NCBI GenBank assembly: GCA_025642075.2
Contig: JAODUO010000651.1
Coordinates: forward strand, 386,001 to 450,000
Length of the DNA stretch: 64,000 nt
Reading direction: 5' to 3'
DNA from: Ridgeia piscesae
Lineage: Eukaryota > Annelida > Polychaeta > Sabellida > Siboglinidae
Shown: positions 22,613 to 35,689 of the stretch, in pieces
Position numbering within the stretch: the stretch's first letter is position 1
Layout of the letters: each line of letters opens with the position of its first letter
Position numbers and translations under genes: made by a program
Notes under the pieces: generated by a model
Seen by the model: the letters and a program-made list of their open reading frames with translations, nothing else
What the model was told of the DNA's origin: nothing
Database searches by the model: none

Positions 22613-24295
22613 TGTTTCTACTATGTGTTTTGAAATGTCATTAAGTACACGTAACCTGTGAATGTTTAATCTTTCTGAGTTGACGAATTGTTAAAATCGG
22701 ATAGAAAGAACAGTAGACTTGTGCTTGCCGAAGCAACAGTAACATGAGTTAAATGTGCCGTGAGTAATCTCGGGTGACAAAGAACACTTTACTTACAGTA
22801 ATGTATCTATCATGCCCTTAACCACACACATAGCAGAGGTGTGGGCCATTTTCTTAAAGCTATTTGTCAGTCGGCCAGTTTTGTTCCACCGTTTCTCTCC
22901 AGGTGTTCTTTGAAAACCTTTCAGCGGAAATAAAAGCACCTTGTGTCAAGGTGACCTTCACTGGTGGTCTGTCGAATAAATTATTAACCTTTTTCTCACC
23001 CACTCTGTGTGCCTAGTTTTGTTTTGTAGTCAAACATAGCTGTAATTGAGTTTCGGTGAAAAAATCATTGCCACTGTCGAGCACGCTTGAGCGGTGCTGG
23101 CCTGTTGTTGGATTGCAATTAAACGTGCCATTTTGAATCGAACAACCAGGCATGGAAATGTGGTTCAGTAAAATAGCTGCAAGGATCCGTTAGGCGTGAA
23201 AGTGTTTTGTTAAGCACAAAAAGATCAGGCACTAGTACAGTGTGCTGACAAGTAAAGTAATTTCATTATTGATTGCTATGGCGAACTGACATCGGCAAAA
23301 TGTTTTAGTAGCGAAATTCATTACACGGAAATTGCTGGTTTTTTAGTAATGAGATTTGTTATAAATTGGAAATCGTGACATCTTCTGCTGCAGTCTGTTT
23401 CATCTGGCGTTTGAGGTTAAAGTTGTTTGTCTTGATCAGTTCCTCTGTGTCTGAGGCTAATTGGCCATAAAATCGTTTCTACAGTAGACGACTAAGCTAG
23501 AAGAATGCCAAGGTTGAGAGATGTCAAACTGGATTGAACCAGATTGATGTTTAAAAACATGAATGTTAGAACACAAGTGCTGGAACTAAATGATGTATTT
23601 GTCGAAGAATGTAACCACTTTTCTATGTACTAGTTAGCTAACTTAGCTTGAAAGTCCACAAGAGAATGACCGATCACTCAATTTGTTCTCTGAAAAAAGT
23701 CAGTAACTGTCAATGAAATAAAAAGAATAACTGTAGTTGTGTTTTCTGAAATATTTATTTACCACCAGTTGCTAGATCAAAGACCAATGGTTCCATGAAG
23801 CAATTGAACATAGAAAAAGGGCAGTGGACCTCATCACCTGGGTGGTGATGCACTTACAATGTTTCAAATTAGCATATTAAATATATAGTTTCTGCAATAG
23901 TTTTATTGAATAACTTAATAGTGGACTATGACTATTACATTTTAAACTATGACTGATCATCGTTATTTTAATTTAAATGTCGTATTTTTATTAGAATAAT
24001 TTTTTTTAAACTACTATGTACCATTGTCACTGCCACAGTTGGTTGGTTTTGTGTTTGCTGACCCCACATTGAGACTGTTAATAAAATTTGCTGCCTTTCA
24101 CTGTTGATAACATGTCTCGTACAGTACACAGATTTTTATACAATAGCAACACTATCCTAGGTGAGTGTCTGAATGGATTGGGGACCTTTGGGGTTAGCAC
24201 ACCTTATTCCTTACAATTACAGTCTCAACGAGAGCACTTCAGGAAATCTGATTAAATTTCAGTTGTTGCATCAGGGATTTTGTTCAGTGTTAATG
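22613..24295. other. Intron-like DNA before the minisatellite
   Basis: AT-rich sequence without a supported gene, RNA or repeat. Confidence 0.35.
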
Positions 24296-27200
24296 ACTTG
24301 TGGTGTGAATGTTTGGGTAGGTTTGTGGTGTGAATGTCTAGGTAGGTTTGTGGTGTGAATGTCTGGGTAGGTTTGTGGTGTGAATGTCTGGGTAGGTTTG
24401 TGGTGAATGTCTAGATAGGTTTGTGGTGTGAATGTCTGGGTAGGTTTGTGGTGTGAATGTCTAGGTAGGTTTGTGGTGTGAATGTCTGGGTAGGTTTGTG
24501 GTGTGAATGTCTAGGTAGGTTTGTGGTGTGAATGTCTGGGTAGGTTTGTGGTATGAATGTCTAGGTAGGTTTGTGGTGTGAATGTCTAGGTAGGTTTGTG
24601 GTGTTAATGTCTCTAGGTAGGTTTGTGGTGTGAATGTCTCGGTAGGTTTGTGGTGTGAATGTCTAGGTAGGTTTGTGGTGTGAATGTCTGGGTAGGTTTG
24701 TGGTATGAATGTCTAGGTAGGTTTGTGGTGTGAATGTCTAGGTAGGTTTGTGGTGTGTATGTCTGGGTAGGTTTGTGGTGTGAATGTCTAGGTAGGTTTG
24801 TGGTGTGAATGTCTAGATAGGTTTGTGGTGTGAATGTCTAGGTAGGTTTGTGATGTGAATGTCTAGGTAGGTTTGTGGTGTGAATGTCTGGGTAGGTTTG
24901 TGGTGTGAATGTCTAGGTAGGTTTGTGGTGTGAATGTCTGGGTAGGTTTGTGGTGTGAATGTCTAGGTAGGTTTGTGGTGTGTATGTCTGGGTAGGTTTG
25001 TGGTGTGAATGTCTAGGTAGGTTTGTGGTGTGTATGTCTGGGTAGGTTTGTGGTGTGAATGTCTAGGTAGGTTTGTGGTGTGTATGTCTAGGTAGGTTTG
25101 TGGTGTGTATGTCTAGGTAGGTTTGTGGTGTGAATGTCTAGGTAGGTTTGTGATGTGAATGTCTAGGTAGGTTTGTGGTGTGAATGTCTGGGTAGGTTTG
25201 TGGTGTGGATGTCTAGGTAGGTTTGTGATGTGAATGTCTAGGTAGGTTTGTGATGTGAATGTCTAGATAGGTTTGTGGTGTGTATGTCTGGGTAGGTTTG
25301 TGGTGTGAATGTCTACGTAGGTTTGTGGTGTGAATGTCTAGGTAGGTTTGTGGTGTGAATGTCTGGGTAGGTTTGTGGTGTGAATGTCTAGGTAGGTTTG
25401 TGGTGTGAATGTCTAGGTATGTTTGTGGTGTGAATGTCTAGGTAGGTTTGTGATGTGAATGTCTAGGTAGGTTTGTGGTGTGAATGTCTGGGTAGGTTTG
25501 TGGTGAATGTCTAGATAGGTTTGTGGTGTGAATGTCTGGGTAGGTTTGTGGTGTGAATGTCTAGGTAGGTTTGTGGTGTGAATGTCTGGGTAGGTTTGTG
25601 GTGTGAATGTCTAGGTAGGTTTGTGGTGTGAATGTCTGGGTAGGTTTGTGGTATGAATGTCTAGGTAGGTTTGTGGTGTGAATGTCTAGGTAGGTTTGTG
25701 GTGTTAATGTCTCTAGGTAGGTTTGTGGTGTGAATGTCTGGTAGGTTTGTGGTGTGAATGTCTAGGTAGGTTTGTGGTGTGAATGTCTGGGTAGGTTTGT
25801 GGATGAATGTCTAGGTAGGTTTGTGGTGTGAATGTCTGGGTAGGTTTGTGGTGTGAATGTCTGGTAGGTTTGTGGTGTGAATGTCTAGGTAGGTTTGTGG
25901 TGTGAATGTCTAGGTAGGTTTGTGGTGTGAATGTCTGGGTAGGTTTGTGGTGTGAATGTCTAGGTAGGTTTGTGGTGTGAATGTCTGGGTAGGTTTGTGG
26001 TGTGAATGTCTAGGTAGGTTTGTGGTGTGAATGTCTGGGTAGGTTTGTGGTGTGAATGTCTAGGTAGGTTTGTGGTGTGAATGTCTGGGTAGGTTTGTGG
26101 TGTGAATGTCTAGGTAGGTTTGTGGTGTGTATGTCTGGGTAGGTTTGTGGTGTGAATGTCTAGGTAGGTTTGTGGTGTGAATGTCTGGGTAGGTTTGTGG
26201 TGTGAATGTCTAGGTAGGTTTGTGGTGTGAATGTCTGGGTAGGTTTGTGGTGTGAATGTCTAGGTAGGTTTGTGTGTGAATGTCTAGGTAGGTTTGTGGT
26301 GTGAATGTCTGGGTAGGTTTGTGGTGTGAATGTCTAGGTAGGTTTGTGTGTGAATGTCTGGTAGGTTTGTGGTGTGAATGTCTAGTAGGTTTGTGGTGTG
26401 AATGTCTGGGTAGGTTTGTGGTGTGAATGTCTAGGTAGGTTTGTGGTGTGAATGTCTAGGTAGGTTTGTGGTGTGAATGTCTAGGTAGGTTTGTGGTGTG
26501 AATGTCTAGGTAGGTTTGTGGTGTGAATGTCTAGGTAGTTTGTGGTGTGAATGTCTAGGTAGGTTTGTGATGTGAATGTCTAGGTAGGTTTGTGGTGTGA
26601 ATGTCTGGGTAGGTTTGTGGTGTGAATGTCTGGGTAGGTTTGTAGTGTGAATGTCTGGGTAGGTTTGTGGTGTGAATGTCTGGGTAGGTTTGTGGTGTGA
26701 ATGTCTCTAGGTAGGTTTGTGGTGTGAATGTCTAGGTAGGTTTGTGGTGTGAATGTCTAGGTAGGTTTGTGGTGTGAATGTCTGGGTAGGTTTGTGGTGT
26801 GAATGTCTGGGTAGGTTGTGGTGTGAATGTCTGGGTAGGTTTGTGATGTGAATGTCTGGGTAGGTTTGTGGTGTGAATGTCTAGGTAGGTTTGTGGTGTG
26901 AATGTCTGGGTAGGTTTGTGGTGTGAATGTCTGGGTAGGTTTGTGGTGTGAATGTCTGGGTAGGTTTGTGGTGTGAATGTCTGGGTAGGTTTGTGGTGTG
27001 AATGTCTGGGTAGGTTTGTGGTGTGAATGTCTGGGTAGGTTTGTGGTGTGAATGTCTGGGTAGGTTTGTGGTGTGAATGTCTGGGTAGGTTTGTGGTGTG
27101 AATGTCTGGGTAGGTTTGTGGTGTGAATGTCTGGGTAGGTTTGTGGTGTGAATGTCTGGGTAGGTTTGTGGTGTGAATGTCTGGGTAGGTTTGTGGTGTG

Positions 27201-27691
27201 AATGTCTAGGTAGGTTTGTGGTGTGAATGTCTGGGTAGGTTTGTGGTGTGAATGTCTGGGTAGGTTTGTGGTGTGAATGTCTGGGTAGGTTTGTGGTGTG
27301 AATGTCTAGGTAGGTTTGTGGTGTGAATGTCTGGGTAGGTTTGTGGTGTGAATGTCTGGGTAGGTTTGTGGTGTGAATGTCTGGGTAGGTTTGTGGTGTG
27401 AATGTCTGGGTAGGTTTGTGGTGTGAATGTCTGGGTAGGTTTGTGGTGTGAATGTCTGGGTAGGTTTGTGGTGTGAATGTCTGGGTAGGTTTGTGGTGTG
27501 AATGTCTGGGTAGGTTTGTGGTGTGAATGTCTGGGTAGGTTTGTGGTGTGAATGTCTAGGTAGGTTTGTGGTGTGAATGTCTGGGTAGGTTTGTGGTGTG
27601 AATGTCTGGGTAGGTTTGTGGTGTGAATGTCTGGATAGGTTTGTGGTGTGAATGTCTGGGTAGGTTTGTGGTGTGAATGTCTGGGTAGGTT
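24296..27691 (+). repeat. 25-bp minisatellite, about 135 units
   Basis: Unit GTTTGTGGTGTGAATGTCT plus GGGTAG or AGGTAG. The two variants often alternate, giving a 50-bp super-unit in many stretches; the right third is nearly pure GGGTAG type. Rarer variants (TGGTATGAATG, TGTATGTC, TTAATGTCTCTAGG) mark individual units. The block 24401-24640 recurs at 25501-25740, exactly 1,100 bases (44 units) away. Because 25 is not a multiple of three, the minus-strand open frame reads all three phases and is not a gene. Confidence 0.95.
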
Positions 27692-27994
27692 TCGTTTTGT
27701 TGGGCCATTGAACAGTCTGAGGTCATGTGAAGGGAGGGGAGAACACCCTGATAAGCTAAGCAAATTATCAGTTGAGTAGATGGGTGAGCGGGTGGGCGGA
27801 TATGTGTGGGTGGTGTGCAGTTGTGCAGGTGGCTGGACGTGGACATGCATTCTGTGTGTGAATAAATGCATTACAGACATATGTAGACATGTCTAGAGAA
27901 TTTGTAGTCTGGATGAATCCATGGAGCAAATTGTAGGACTTTTTCTTTCTGTGTGATCACTGTGACAAGACCCAGCACCACAAGCATGTCTGCA

Positions 27995-28138
27995 AGTGCA
28001 CACACATGTACATATGCATACATGCATGCATGGATACATGCACGCACACCACACCACACCACACGCACACCACATGCACACCACACGCACACCCACACAA
28101 ACACAAATACACACACATACACACACATACACACACAC

Positions 28139-28174
<36 letters not shown>

Positions 28175-28322
28175 CATGCACGTATGCACGCATGCACACA
28201 CACACGCACACCACATGCACACCACACGCACACCCACATACACACATACACACACACCACATACACACATGCACACACACACACATGCATGCACGCATGC
28301 ACGCATGCACGCATGCACGCAC

Positions 28323-28371
<49 letters not shown>
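27995..28371. repeat. CA/CACG/CATG-rich complex microsatellite
   Basis: Interleaved CACACA, CACGCAC, CATGCATG and ACCACAC blocks ending in a pure CA run of about 40 bases. A roughly 120-base segment (ACGCACACCACATGCACACC onwards) is present twice. Long frames on both strands are artefacts. Confidence 0.9.
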
Positions 28372-28372
<1 letters not shown>

Positions 28373-28639
28373 GGGTCTGTCTTGCTTTTAAACAATTAAA
28401 TTAGCCACTGACAAAGTTGCCTGAGATGTGACAGGTTTTCCTTCTTATAAACAGCTTCAGGGAAATGAATTGATAATCTAATCACACAGTAATTTAGCAA
28501 ACGACTACAGTATATCAGAATTATGATGTCATACGGTGACACACAGCAGTTAAGTGTTTAATAATTGATCCAGTGTAACTATGAGTGTGACCTAGATCCA
28601 ATAACTGGCCTGGTTTGTTTTTGTATATTTTGAAGGTGT

Positions 28640-29032
28640 ATGCTATGCCTTAAGCTTGTTGATATGTGCTACAATAAGCCATTTAAACTTCTGACTGTCA
28701 CAATTGTTCAGGTTTATTTTCACTTTGTTTTTGTTAACTATCAGCTGTACTTAGCTCTCCACTATGATTATGATGTAGATATACCTGATAGATATCTAAA
28801 AAGATATGATTTACAATGCATATTTCAGTGCCATGTTTACAAACCGTTCAAACCTGCGGATTGGCGTGACATTGACACGTCTGACCATGTTTTTGATATA
28901 AAGAAACTATTCACCCATGACGTCATTCATTCGTATCAGCTCACATCGACACCATCGTATATGACATGCACATTGCCACTCACTGCCACAGTCAGATTGT
29001 CACGGCAATTAATATCGAACTGCAACATCTGA
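28640..29032 (+). CDS. 130-codon open frame of unknown nature
   Basis: The longest low-repeat open frame in this part of the window. The translation has protein-like stretches (HYDYDVDIPDRYLKRYDLQC, then KPFKPADWRDIDTSDHVF) with a high Tyr/Asp content. A possible acceptor (cacaattgttcag) lies inside at about 28711. No good donor follows before the stop, and it sits in the large intron between exons C and D. It may be a nested gene, a terminal exon of an alternative transcript or a chance frame. Not recognised. Confidence 0.25.
   Translation: MLCLKLVDMCYNKPFKLLTVTIVQVYFHFVFVNYQLYLALHYDYDVDIPDRYLKRYDLQCIFQCHVYKPFKPADWRDIDTSDHVFDIKKLFTHDVIHSYQLTSTPSYMTCTLPLTATVRLSRQLISNCNI
28918..28925. promoter_or_regulatory. 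Perfect CRE palindrome (site 1)
   Basis: TGACGTCA, the full CREB/ATF consensus. It is one of three in 3.3 kb, in a part of the window where CpG is locally retained. Confidence 0.4.
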
Positions 29033-29039
29033 TGATCTG

Positions 29040-29480
29040 TTGCGAGAAACCAGAGACGAGACGAATGCGTCATCGAACCGTCTTTTAATCTCGCGTTCAA
29101 AGGCAACGGCACGGACGTGCTCGGGTGAATGGCTCAAGTGTTGACGTCAATCGCCATGTGTCTGCGTCTTGCGACACCTGCCTTTTACATGGATCATTGG
29201 GCATCGCTGCCTCAACGGCAGCAGTCACGGTGTGACAGATTAATTATCACCATCGATTGGGGCCGGTGGCCATGAGAATGAGTGCACGCCTTTGTTGAGT
29301 TATTCCATTTACGCGCAGCATGACATCACTGCCTTGTGGTTTCTAATACCATAGTCTGCTTGATTGCATTCACGTTGGACGTCGGCGTCTCTAAAGATGA
29401 AGGCTGCAGGGGCTAGACGGCAGGTGTTTCAGCACGACGTCATGCATTGTGCCGAGAATTGTGTCATTTTGGGTTTTTTC
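29040..29480. other. CpG-retaining non-coding patch
   Basis: Higher CpG than the flanks (for example ACGAGACGAATGCGTCATCG near 29053 and 'cggcacggacgtgctcggg' near 29107). No exon is supported. With the CRE sites it is a candidate regulatory element. Confidence 0.3.
29142..29149. promoter_or_regulatory. Perfect CRE palindrome (site 2)
   Basis: TGACGTCA inside the CpG-retaining patch at 29.0-29.5 kb. Confidence 0.4.
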
Positions 29481-29855
29481 TATGGTTAGTCCAGCAGTGA
29501 ATTTAAGTGGGATCAATTCGATTACTGATGATTTGTTGAAAATATCTCCCTTAGTATGCTGGGGTTTATATTTAAGATGATGTCAGGGTTCAGTATGTGG
29601 GTGACTCCAGTGTATTGATGGCAGTTTCACCAGTTGCTATGTTGACGTGATTGAAATGACAGCGCACACGTGCACATGCATGCATGCATGCAGGCATGTA
29701 CATGCACACACACACTTTGCCTCCATGCACCCAAGGATGTACACCCATGCTTGTGTAATAATATACATGTATCCGCGCGTGCATGCACACACATACATAT
29801 ACACATGCACACACAGACATGCACAACAACACAATATAGCAAACACACATAAACA

Positions 29856-29970
29856 CACTCACACTCACACTCACACTCACACTCACACTCACACTCACAC
29901 TCACACTCACACTCACACTCACACTCACACTCACACTCACACTCACACTCACACTCACACTCACACTCAC
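29856..29970 (+). repeat. (CACACT)n microsatellite
   Basis: About 19 uninterrupted hexamers of the ACTCAC register. Confidence 0.95.
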
Positions 29971-29972
29971 AC

Positions 29973-30372
<400 letters not shown>

Positions 30373-30375
30373 ACA

Positions 30376-30416
<41 letters not shown>
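30373..30416. repeat. (CA)n microsatellite
   Basis: About 20 CA units ending the simple-repeat block. Confidence 0.95.
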
Positions 30417-30595
30417 AGTGCTTCATCATATCTCAGTGCTGGCAAATGTAGCCGTGACAATTACCATGTAATATGGTAGATTTAGAGTAAACCTTTCCTG
30501 TCATACATGTCCCCAACTACTCAGGTCATGGCTTGGTGATCTTGTGACAGTGTCTTGGGGACCTTAATGTCAGTCCTTATTAGGGTCATCGTCAG

Positions 30596-30733
30596 TTCTC
30601 AGTTTTCCTTGATGCTGGTTTAAAAGTATGCATTCCTACAGCTCCAATGGTTTCTGTAAAGAAGTACATAAATTACTCTCAGAGAAAAGACGCCAATACT
30701 ATATGGAAGGCTGAAGAATCACATGCATTACAG
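30596..30733 (+). CDS. Candidate coding exon D
   Basis: A 138-base, 46-codon segment between an acceptor-like 'gggtcatcgtcag' and a donor CAG|gtttgt at 30734. It is open in phase 0 throughout and both ends are phase 0, so it fits between exon C and exon E. The translation contains VFLDAGLKVCIPTAPMVSV and NYSQRKDANTIWKAEES, with a hydrophobic first half and a charged second half. Acceptors at 30602 ('ctcag') and 30626 ('aaaag') would give other phases. The donor is acceptable but not strong. Not recognised. It could be a skipped or alternative exon. Confidence 0.45.
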
Positions 30734-32503
30734 GTTTGTGTGATAGTCTAGCTGTGATTTAAGCTGGCAATTTCCCCTACAATGGTGCCAGTGATTGGAG
30801 TGCTGGACCATATTGTCGATGGAAATGAAACCCTCTTTGTTGCTTAGTGTCCCACAATAGCAAAGTGCTACATCTGTGCGCCAGTACAAGTTGAGTTTCT
30901 AAATTCTCTGGGCCTGTCTGTCAGACTTGTGCCTGAACTGTATTCTTTGGTGTAGCAGAATAGCAAGGGACAGGTCTGTCACTTCAATCAGCTGCAATTG
31001 AAAAGCTTAATTAATCATACTCAGGCGGGTGCTATTAGTGTGAACTTTATTTTATGGTCGACACTTTGTCGGGACTCGGCTGTGCATGTTAGTAGCAATA
31101 AATGGTTTATGTGCACGCAAATACAGATGCACATGCACATGCACAAGCAGACCTGCTGGCAGTCTGCATGTCACTAGTGCAATGATTGCGGGCTTGTAAG
31201 TGTAGAGTAGCATTTGTGGTCAGCAAGATTATTCACATTTGCATGTGTGTTACAGAAATATGGCAGCTGTGTATTGTATTTTTAAAAAGCTTCTGAAATT
31301 TAACAGTACATTCTGATTTAATGATGGATTTTCCAAGGGAGCCCTTTGCTTAATTAAAAGATGTCATGTGACCCAATGTCCATAGGCTATGTTGGACTCA
31401 AATGACCAGTATATGTGTCCAAGCTGCCATCACGTCTGTCTGGTAAACACAAGGCCGCATCTATTGATGCACATTAGATGCGAGGAGGGCTAATTGATAG
31501 GTGCTAACAACTGTGATTGATATACATTATCATAAAACATTTACCTTAATAAAACAATTCTACACAGGTGTGACAAACAGGAAAGGTGTTTAAGTATGTC
31601 CAGATTTGTTTACTTGTCCCAAAAATAAACAGAGTTGCTGAATAATGGGCTACAAACATCGACAAATGATTTTACAGTCAATGATTTTAAACCAGTTTAA
31701 CGGCTGGACTTTTGCAATCAATTACCAGTGGTTGGTTTGCAAACCTTTCCACAAATCCATGCTAATATGCTTACCTACCTAATTGTTAGATTTACAATTA
31801 TTTTAACTGAAAAGCTACACTACCTGGGCTTGGTTTCTATGGAATATTTGTCTTCGTATAAATGGTATTATAGAAACATATATATATACATTTTTTATTT
31901 TCCTAGCCTAAATTCTGACTTTTTCCTGTGATTTTATTTCTGAAAATGGACTCTCAGAGCGAAGGCCGACAATGAAAAAATGCAGATTTCTGCGTGACTT
32001 TCATTCCATGAAAACACGCTTGTCATGCCAGCTGCCCGTCCAATAACACGGCTCTATCTCATTGATCACAAGTAACAATGTTATCATCAGCCCAGCCAAG
32101 CAACCACCAACTGCTGGGCTGTGACAATGTTTGCATATTCCGCCCAGCTGATCTCAACGAATTCTCTCGGTGGAACGTTTGAGCGGATACCGAGATAAAT
32201 ATCGTTTGCCATTGACGTCATCGAAAGCAAAACTCATTTGTAAATCAATGGATACAATTTCTTGCCTTGTCGCTTGCGCCGACTAGATGCATTTGATTGA
32301 GTTTGATCAACTGTTTCTTGTGATAAATCATCCTTTCTCTTAATAAGGACGCAGTGGTTTGCCACTGGGCTTAATTATTGGCTTCACTCTGGGAGTTCAT
32401 ATAATGTCCAAATCCCACATCTCCACAACAACTTTAAGTGTTTTTCATATGACAATTTTGTGAATCACAGAAGATAACAAAGATCGGTGTGACTTCAAGT
32501 GTC

Positions 32504-32507
<4 letters not shown>
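30734..32507. other. Intron-like DNA with a CpG-retaining patch
   Basis: No gene supported. Bases about 31950-32300 keep more CpG than the flanks and hold the third CRE palindrome. Confidence 0.35.
32213..32220. promoter_or_regulatory. Perfect CRE palindrome (site 3)
   Basis: TGACGTCA within a CpG-retaining patch of about 350 bases (31.95-32.30 kb). Confidence 0.4.
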
Positions 32508-32561
<54 letters not shown>

Positions 32562-32575
32562 ATTATATTATATAA
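32508..32575. repeat. (TA)n microsatellite
   Basis: About 47 bases of pure TA followed by degenerate AT. Confidence 0.9.
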
Positions 32576-33283
32576 TTAATTTTTGAAATGTGGGTTGATG
32601 TAATAATTTTGTGCAGAGACATTTTAAATATAGTTGAAACTAACAATGATATATAATGTTATCTTCTAGTATTTATGTACGATGATCTGTTGCAGTACAT
32701 GCACTAATTTTAGTAAAGCACAGGTGTTTAGTGTTTTTAGGCATGTTGAACAACTGTTTAATTACAGCAATATTTCCACATGTCAGGTGGTGTTTTCCTG
32801 GGAATCACCCAGGGCAGTATCTAATATAAGGAAAACTATTGATAGATGGTGTAATATATTGATTTCCTTGATGGTAATGTAATTTTAAGACTTGCGACAC
32901 ATGAACGAAACCTGAGGACACATTCTGACGTTAACAGTGACTAATTATAACTGTTGACTTGAGATGTGTATTAATAATTGAATGAAATCTGGAGTTTATT
33001 GTGGGCACGCGATCTTGACCGCGACGAAATATTCGGCGTTTCACCATTTATTATGGATTTGCGCTTAATGGGATTACTGATTACTAATGACATAAACGTC
33101 ACTCACAGGTAGATTACCTGGGGCTATTATGCAATATTGATTGGTCACTCATTTCACTGTTTTTACGGTCACACACAACTCCATCACACCTGTGTGTAAG
33201 AGTTCTGTAACAGGTGCAGTACCTGTGCGTGACACTAGTAATAAGAACATTTCTCACCAACACTATCGCTATTTATGCGGTTG

Positions 33284-33551
33284 CATTGGCTTGCAGTTGT
33301 GTATCGAATTAAACTTAAATTGGCTACAGTTATCTATCGTATTCTTTGTACTCAACAACTGACATACTTGGTTTATCTCCTACATTTCTCTGTTCAGATT
33401 ATCCATTTCCAAACAACTTTTTGTTCCTAAAACTAATCTCAGTATTGGCAAACATGCTTTCTCTGTTGCTGTGCCAGCAACCTGGAATCAACTCCCTATA
33501 ATTACAATTAAATCATCTGAAACTATAGCCACCTTTCGTAAACAATTCTAA
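33284..33551 (+). mobile_element. LINE fragment (reverse transcriptase C-terminus), frameshifted
   Basis: The + strand gives HWLAVVYRIKLKLATVIYRI, then after one frameshift QLFVPKTNLSIGKHAFSVAV and PATWNQLPITIKSSETIATF, ending in a stop. The order 'HWLPVxxRIxxKLAxLxYxxL ... FSVAxPxxWNSLP' is diagnostic of the region after the reverse transcriptase in CR1/L2-type non-LTR elements. My reading needs one reading-frame change near 33421. It is a dead 5'-truncated copy and differs from family L at 21.2 kb. Confidence 0.8.
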
Positions 33552-34309
33552 ACATATTTGTTTTAAATTGGTTTTCTACAATACATTGTCGGCGGTTTCA
33601 TGTTCCAATGATGACTTTTGCCTGTCCCCATTTATGATTACACCAAATGATTTTGTTTGTTGCGCCTCTGAACTGGAATTTTCAAGGATGTTTGAGCTTT
33701 AGAAGTGTTACAGTTAATAGTAATATTATAATATATAATGGTTTAAAATATATACACCAGGTGCAGGTCTCCTAACATACATATTTTAATATTTATACTT
33801 GCTCATCTCCATTGGCGAATACTGAATTAGGAAATATCACGCAGTTTAGGTGTTTGTTTATTATAGAATTTATTTATTTGTAAATTTTAATATTTTCATA
33901 ACTACTGTTATGATTGCATGTACCTAGTGTGTTTCCCCCATGTTTGAAGGTGTGGTTGTAGACATAGTGCTGTACACATTGTTAGTAACACATCATAATA
34001 ACATGCCTTATGATGTGGCTGTAGCTGTGCTTCTGAATTGAGGGACAACATTAATGGTTTCATTGTGACAAACACAGATAATAAACATACTACCTTTGCC
34101 CATACACTGTACACGAACACAATGTTAGTTCCTTTGAACAGCCAATGTCAAGATTCATATTGTAGAAACCAACTCTGAGCATGACAAAAATGGAGGAAAA
34201 TGGGAAAAACATTCACCAGACTGATGTGTTAAAACCACACCAGTGAAGTGACTTACATCTTTAATGACCTCTGTGTTCAAAGTTTATCATCACTCTGTGC
34301 TGCCCACTC
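33552..34309. other. Intron-like DNA, nothing recognised
   Basis: AT-rich. The first 200 bases may be the untranslated end of the LINE at 33284-33551. Confidence 0.35.

Positions 34310-34392
<83 letters not shown>
34310..34392 (+). repeat. (GAT)n trinucleotide microsatellite
   Basis: About 27 uninterrupted GAT/ATG units; it codes poly(His) on the minus strand by chance. Confidence 0.95.
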
Positions 34393-34393
<1 letters not shown>

Positions 34394-34483
34394 AATTAAG
34401 TCCTGGTGAATTGCTGCAGTCTGGTGCTGGCAGATGTGACCAATCTGACCACAAAACAGAGCCCAGGCCACTTATAAGTCAGC

Positions 34484-34540
34484 ACTATTCAGTTGCCACT
34501 TTGTATTCAGTTGCCACTTTGTATTCAGTTGCCACTTTGT
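34484..34540 (+). repeat. 18-bp tandem repeat, three units
   Basis: ATTCAGTTGCCACTTTGT occurs three times head to tail. Confidence 0.9.
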
Positions 34541-35689
34541 GCCATCTCTTGTCTTTTTCTATGAGAACGCATTTGCTTAAACAGTTTGTCATGTAAATGT
34601 TTGTAAGAACTTTATCCAACCATATCTCTAGTTCAGATATACTAGGTGTTTGCTGTGTCTTGTATTGCAGAATCTGCTTACAAAGTTTTTTAATGTGGTA
34701 CATGGTGTACATACTTGTAGTTTCAATTTAACAGTTTCAGGGCAAAATGCGATCTATCTATTTGATTGGGTTTGAGACAAACTCTTTTCAACCAGTGCAG
34801 ATTTTTAATGGAAACGTGTAACAGATATTGGATTATACTAAGGATCGATAAGCGAACAGAATGATAGCAAAATCTAATTAAGATTTGCCAATGTTTTGGG
34901 TAGAAATGTAAACTGAAATTTTATCTGAATGAAATGTATTCAAATCTTTTTTTGCTAAAATGTGATAATTGTAATCTATACACTGTGATCCACTATCTTG
35001 CAAATGACATTTGCAATTTTTTTTTGGAACTGTAGATAATGTGTGTAGCAGTTCGTTTTTACTCATAGATGAGTTGCACTCCTTGCTTGACAGTGTATGT
35101 ACTAAGGAGTGTATAAAGCATAATTGTAATCACATTTTTGTAAACTTTTTATATTTATGTAATGTTATTAGTGTCATGGGGAGCAAGGAAGTACCAATTC
35201 TCCAAAATGGAAGAAAGGTAGAAAGACCTATTAAGTGTTGTTTTGTGCATGTCGTTTAACATGTATATACCCCTAGTAATTTGTTTAATATTTGTAGTAA
35301 TGGCATTTGTTGAGTTTTGCCTCGAAACTCAAACTCATTATTTGCAATTTGAGGCTTAAACATGAGCTTAGTTTGTATGAAATAACGTTTTCTTTCATCA
35401 TATGTATCGTTTACCACAAAATAAACATTGTGTGAAACCTCCACACAACAGACTCTCCAGTAAAACAAACATGCTACTTTATGGTGTGTGTTATCTTTGT
35501 GGGCTGTTACCATATCACAGCATGACAGGACTATGATCACAGCAGACCTCTCATTGTTATCTCCATTGTGGCAGGTTATTATCTGTCTGCAGATAAAGAT
35601 ATCTATCAGTATGTAGAGCTGTCAGCTTCTGTCTGGGCTCCAGTTGTAAATGTTGGCTGACATATACAGTCTGGTCTGTGATATCTAGT
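34541..35689. other. Intron-like DNA, nothing recognised
   Basis: AT-rich with no supported gene. The frames at 35011-35259 (+) and 35256-35540 (-) lack splice sites. Confidence 0.35.

Noticed and set aside
27206..27880. A 224-codon minus-strand frame with [21 protein letters not shown] repeats
   Set aside because: A by-product of the 25-bp minisatellite; 25 is not a multiple of three, so all phases are read in turn.
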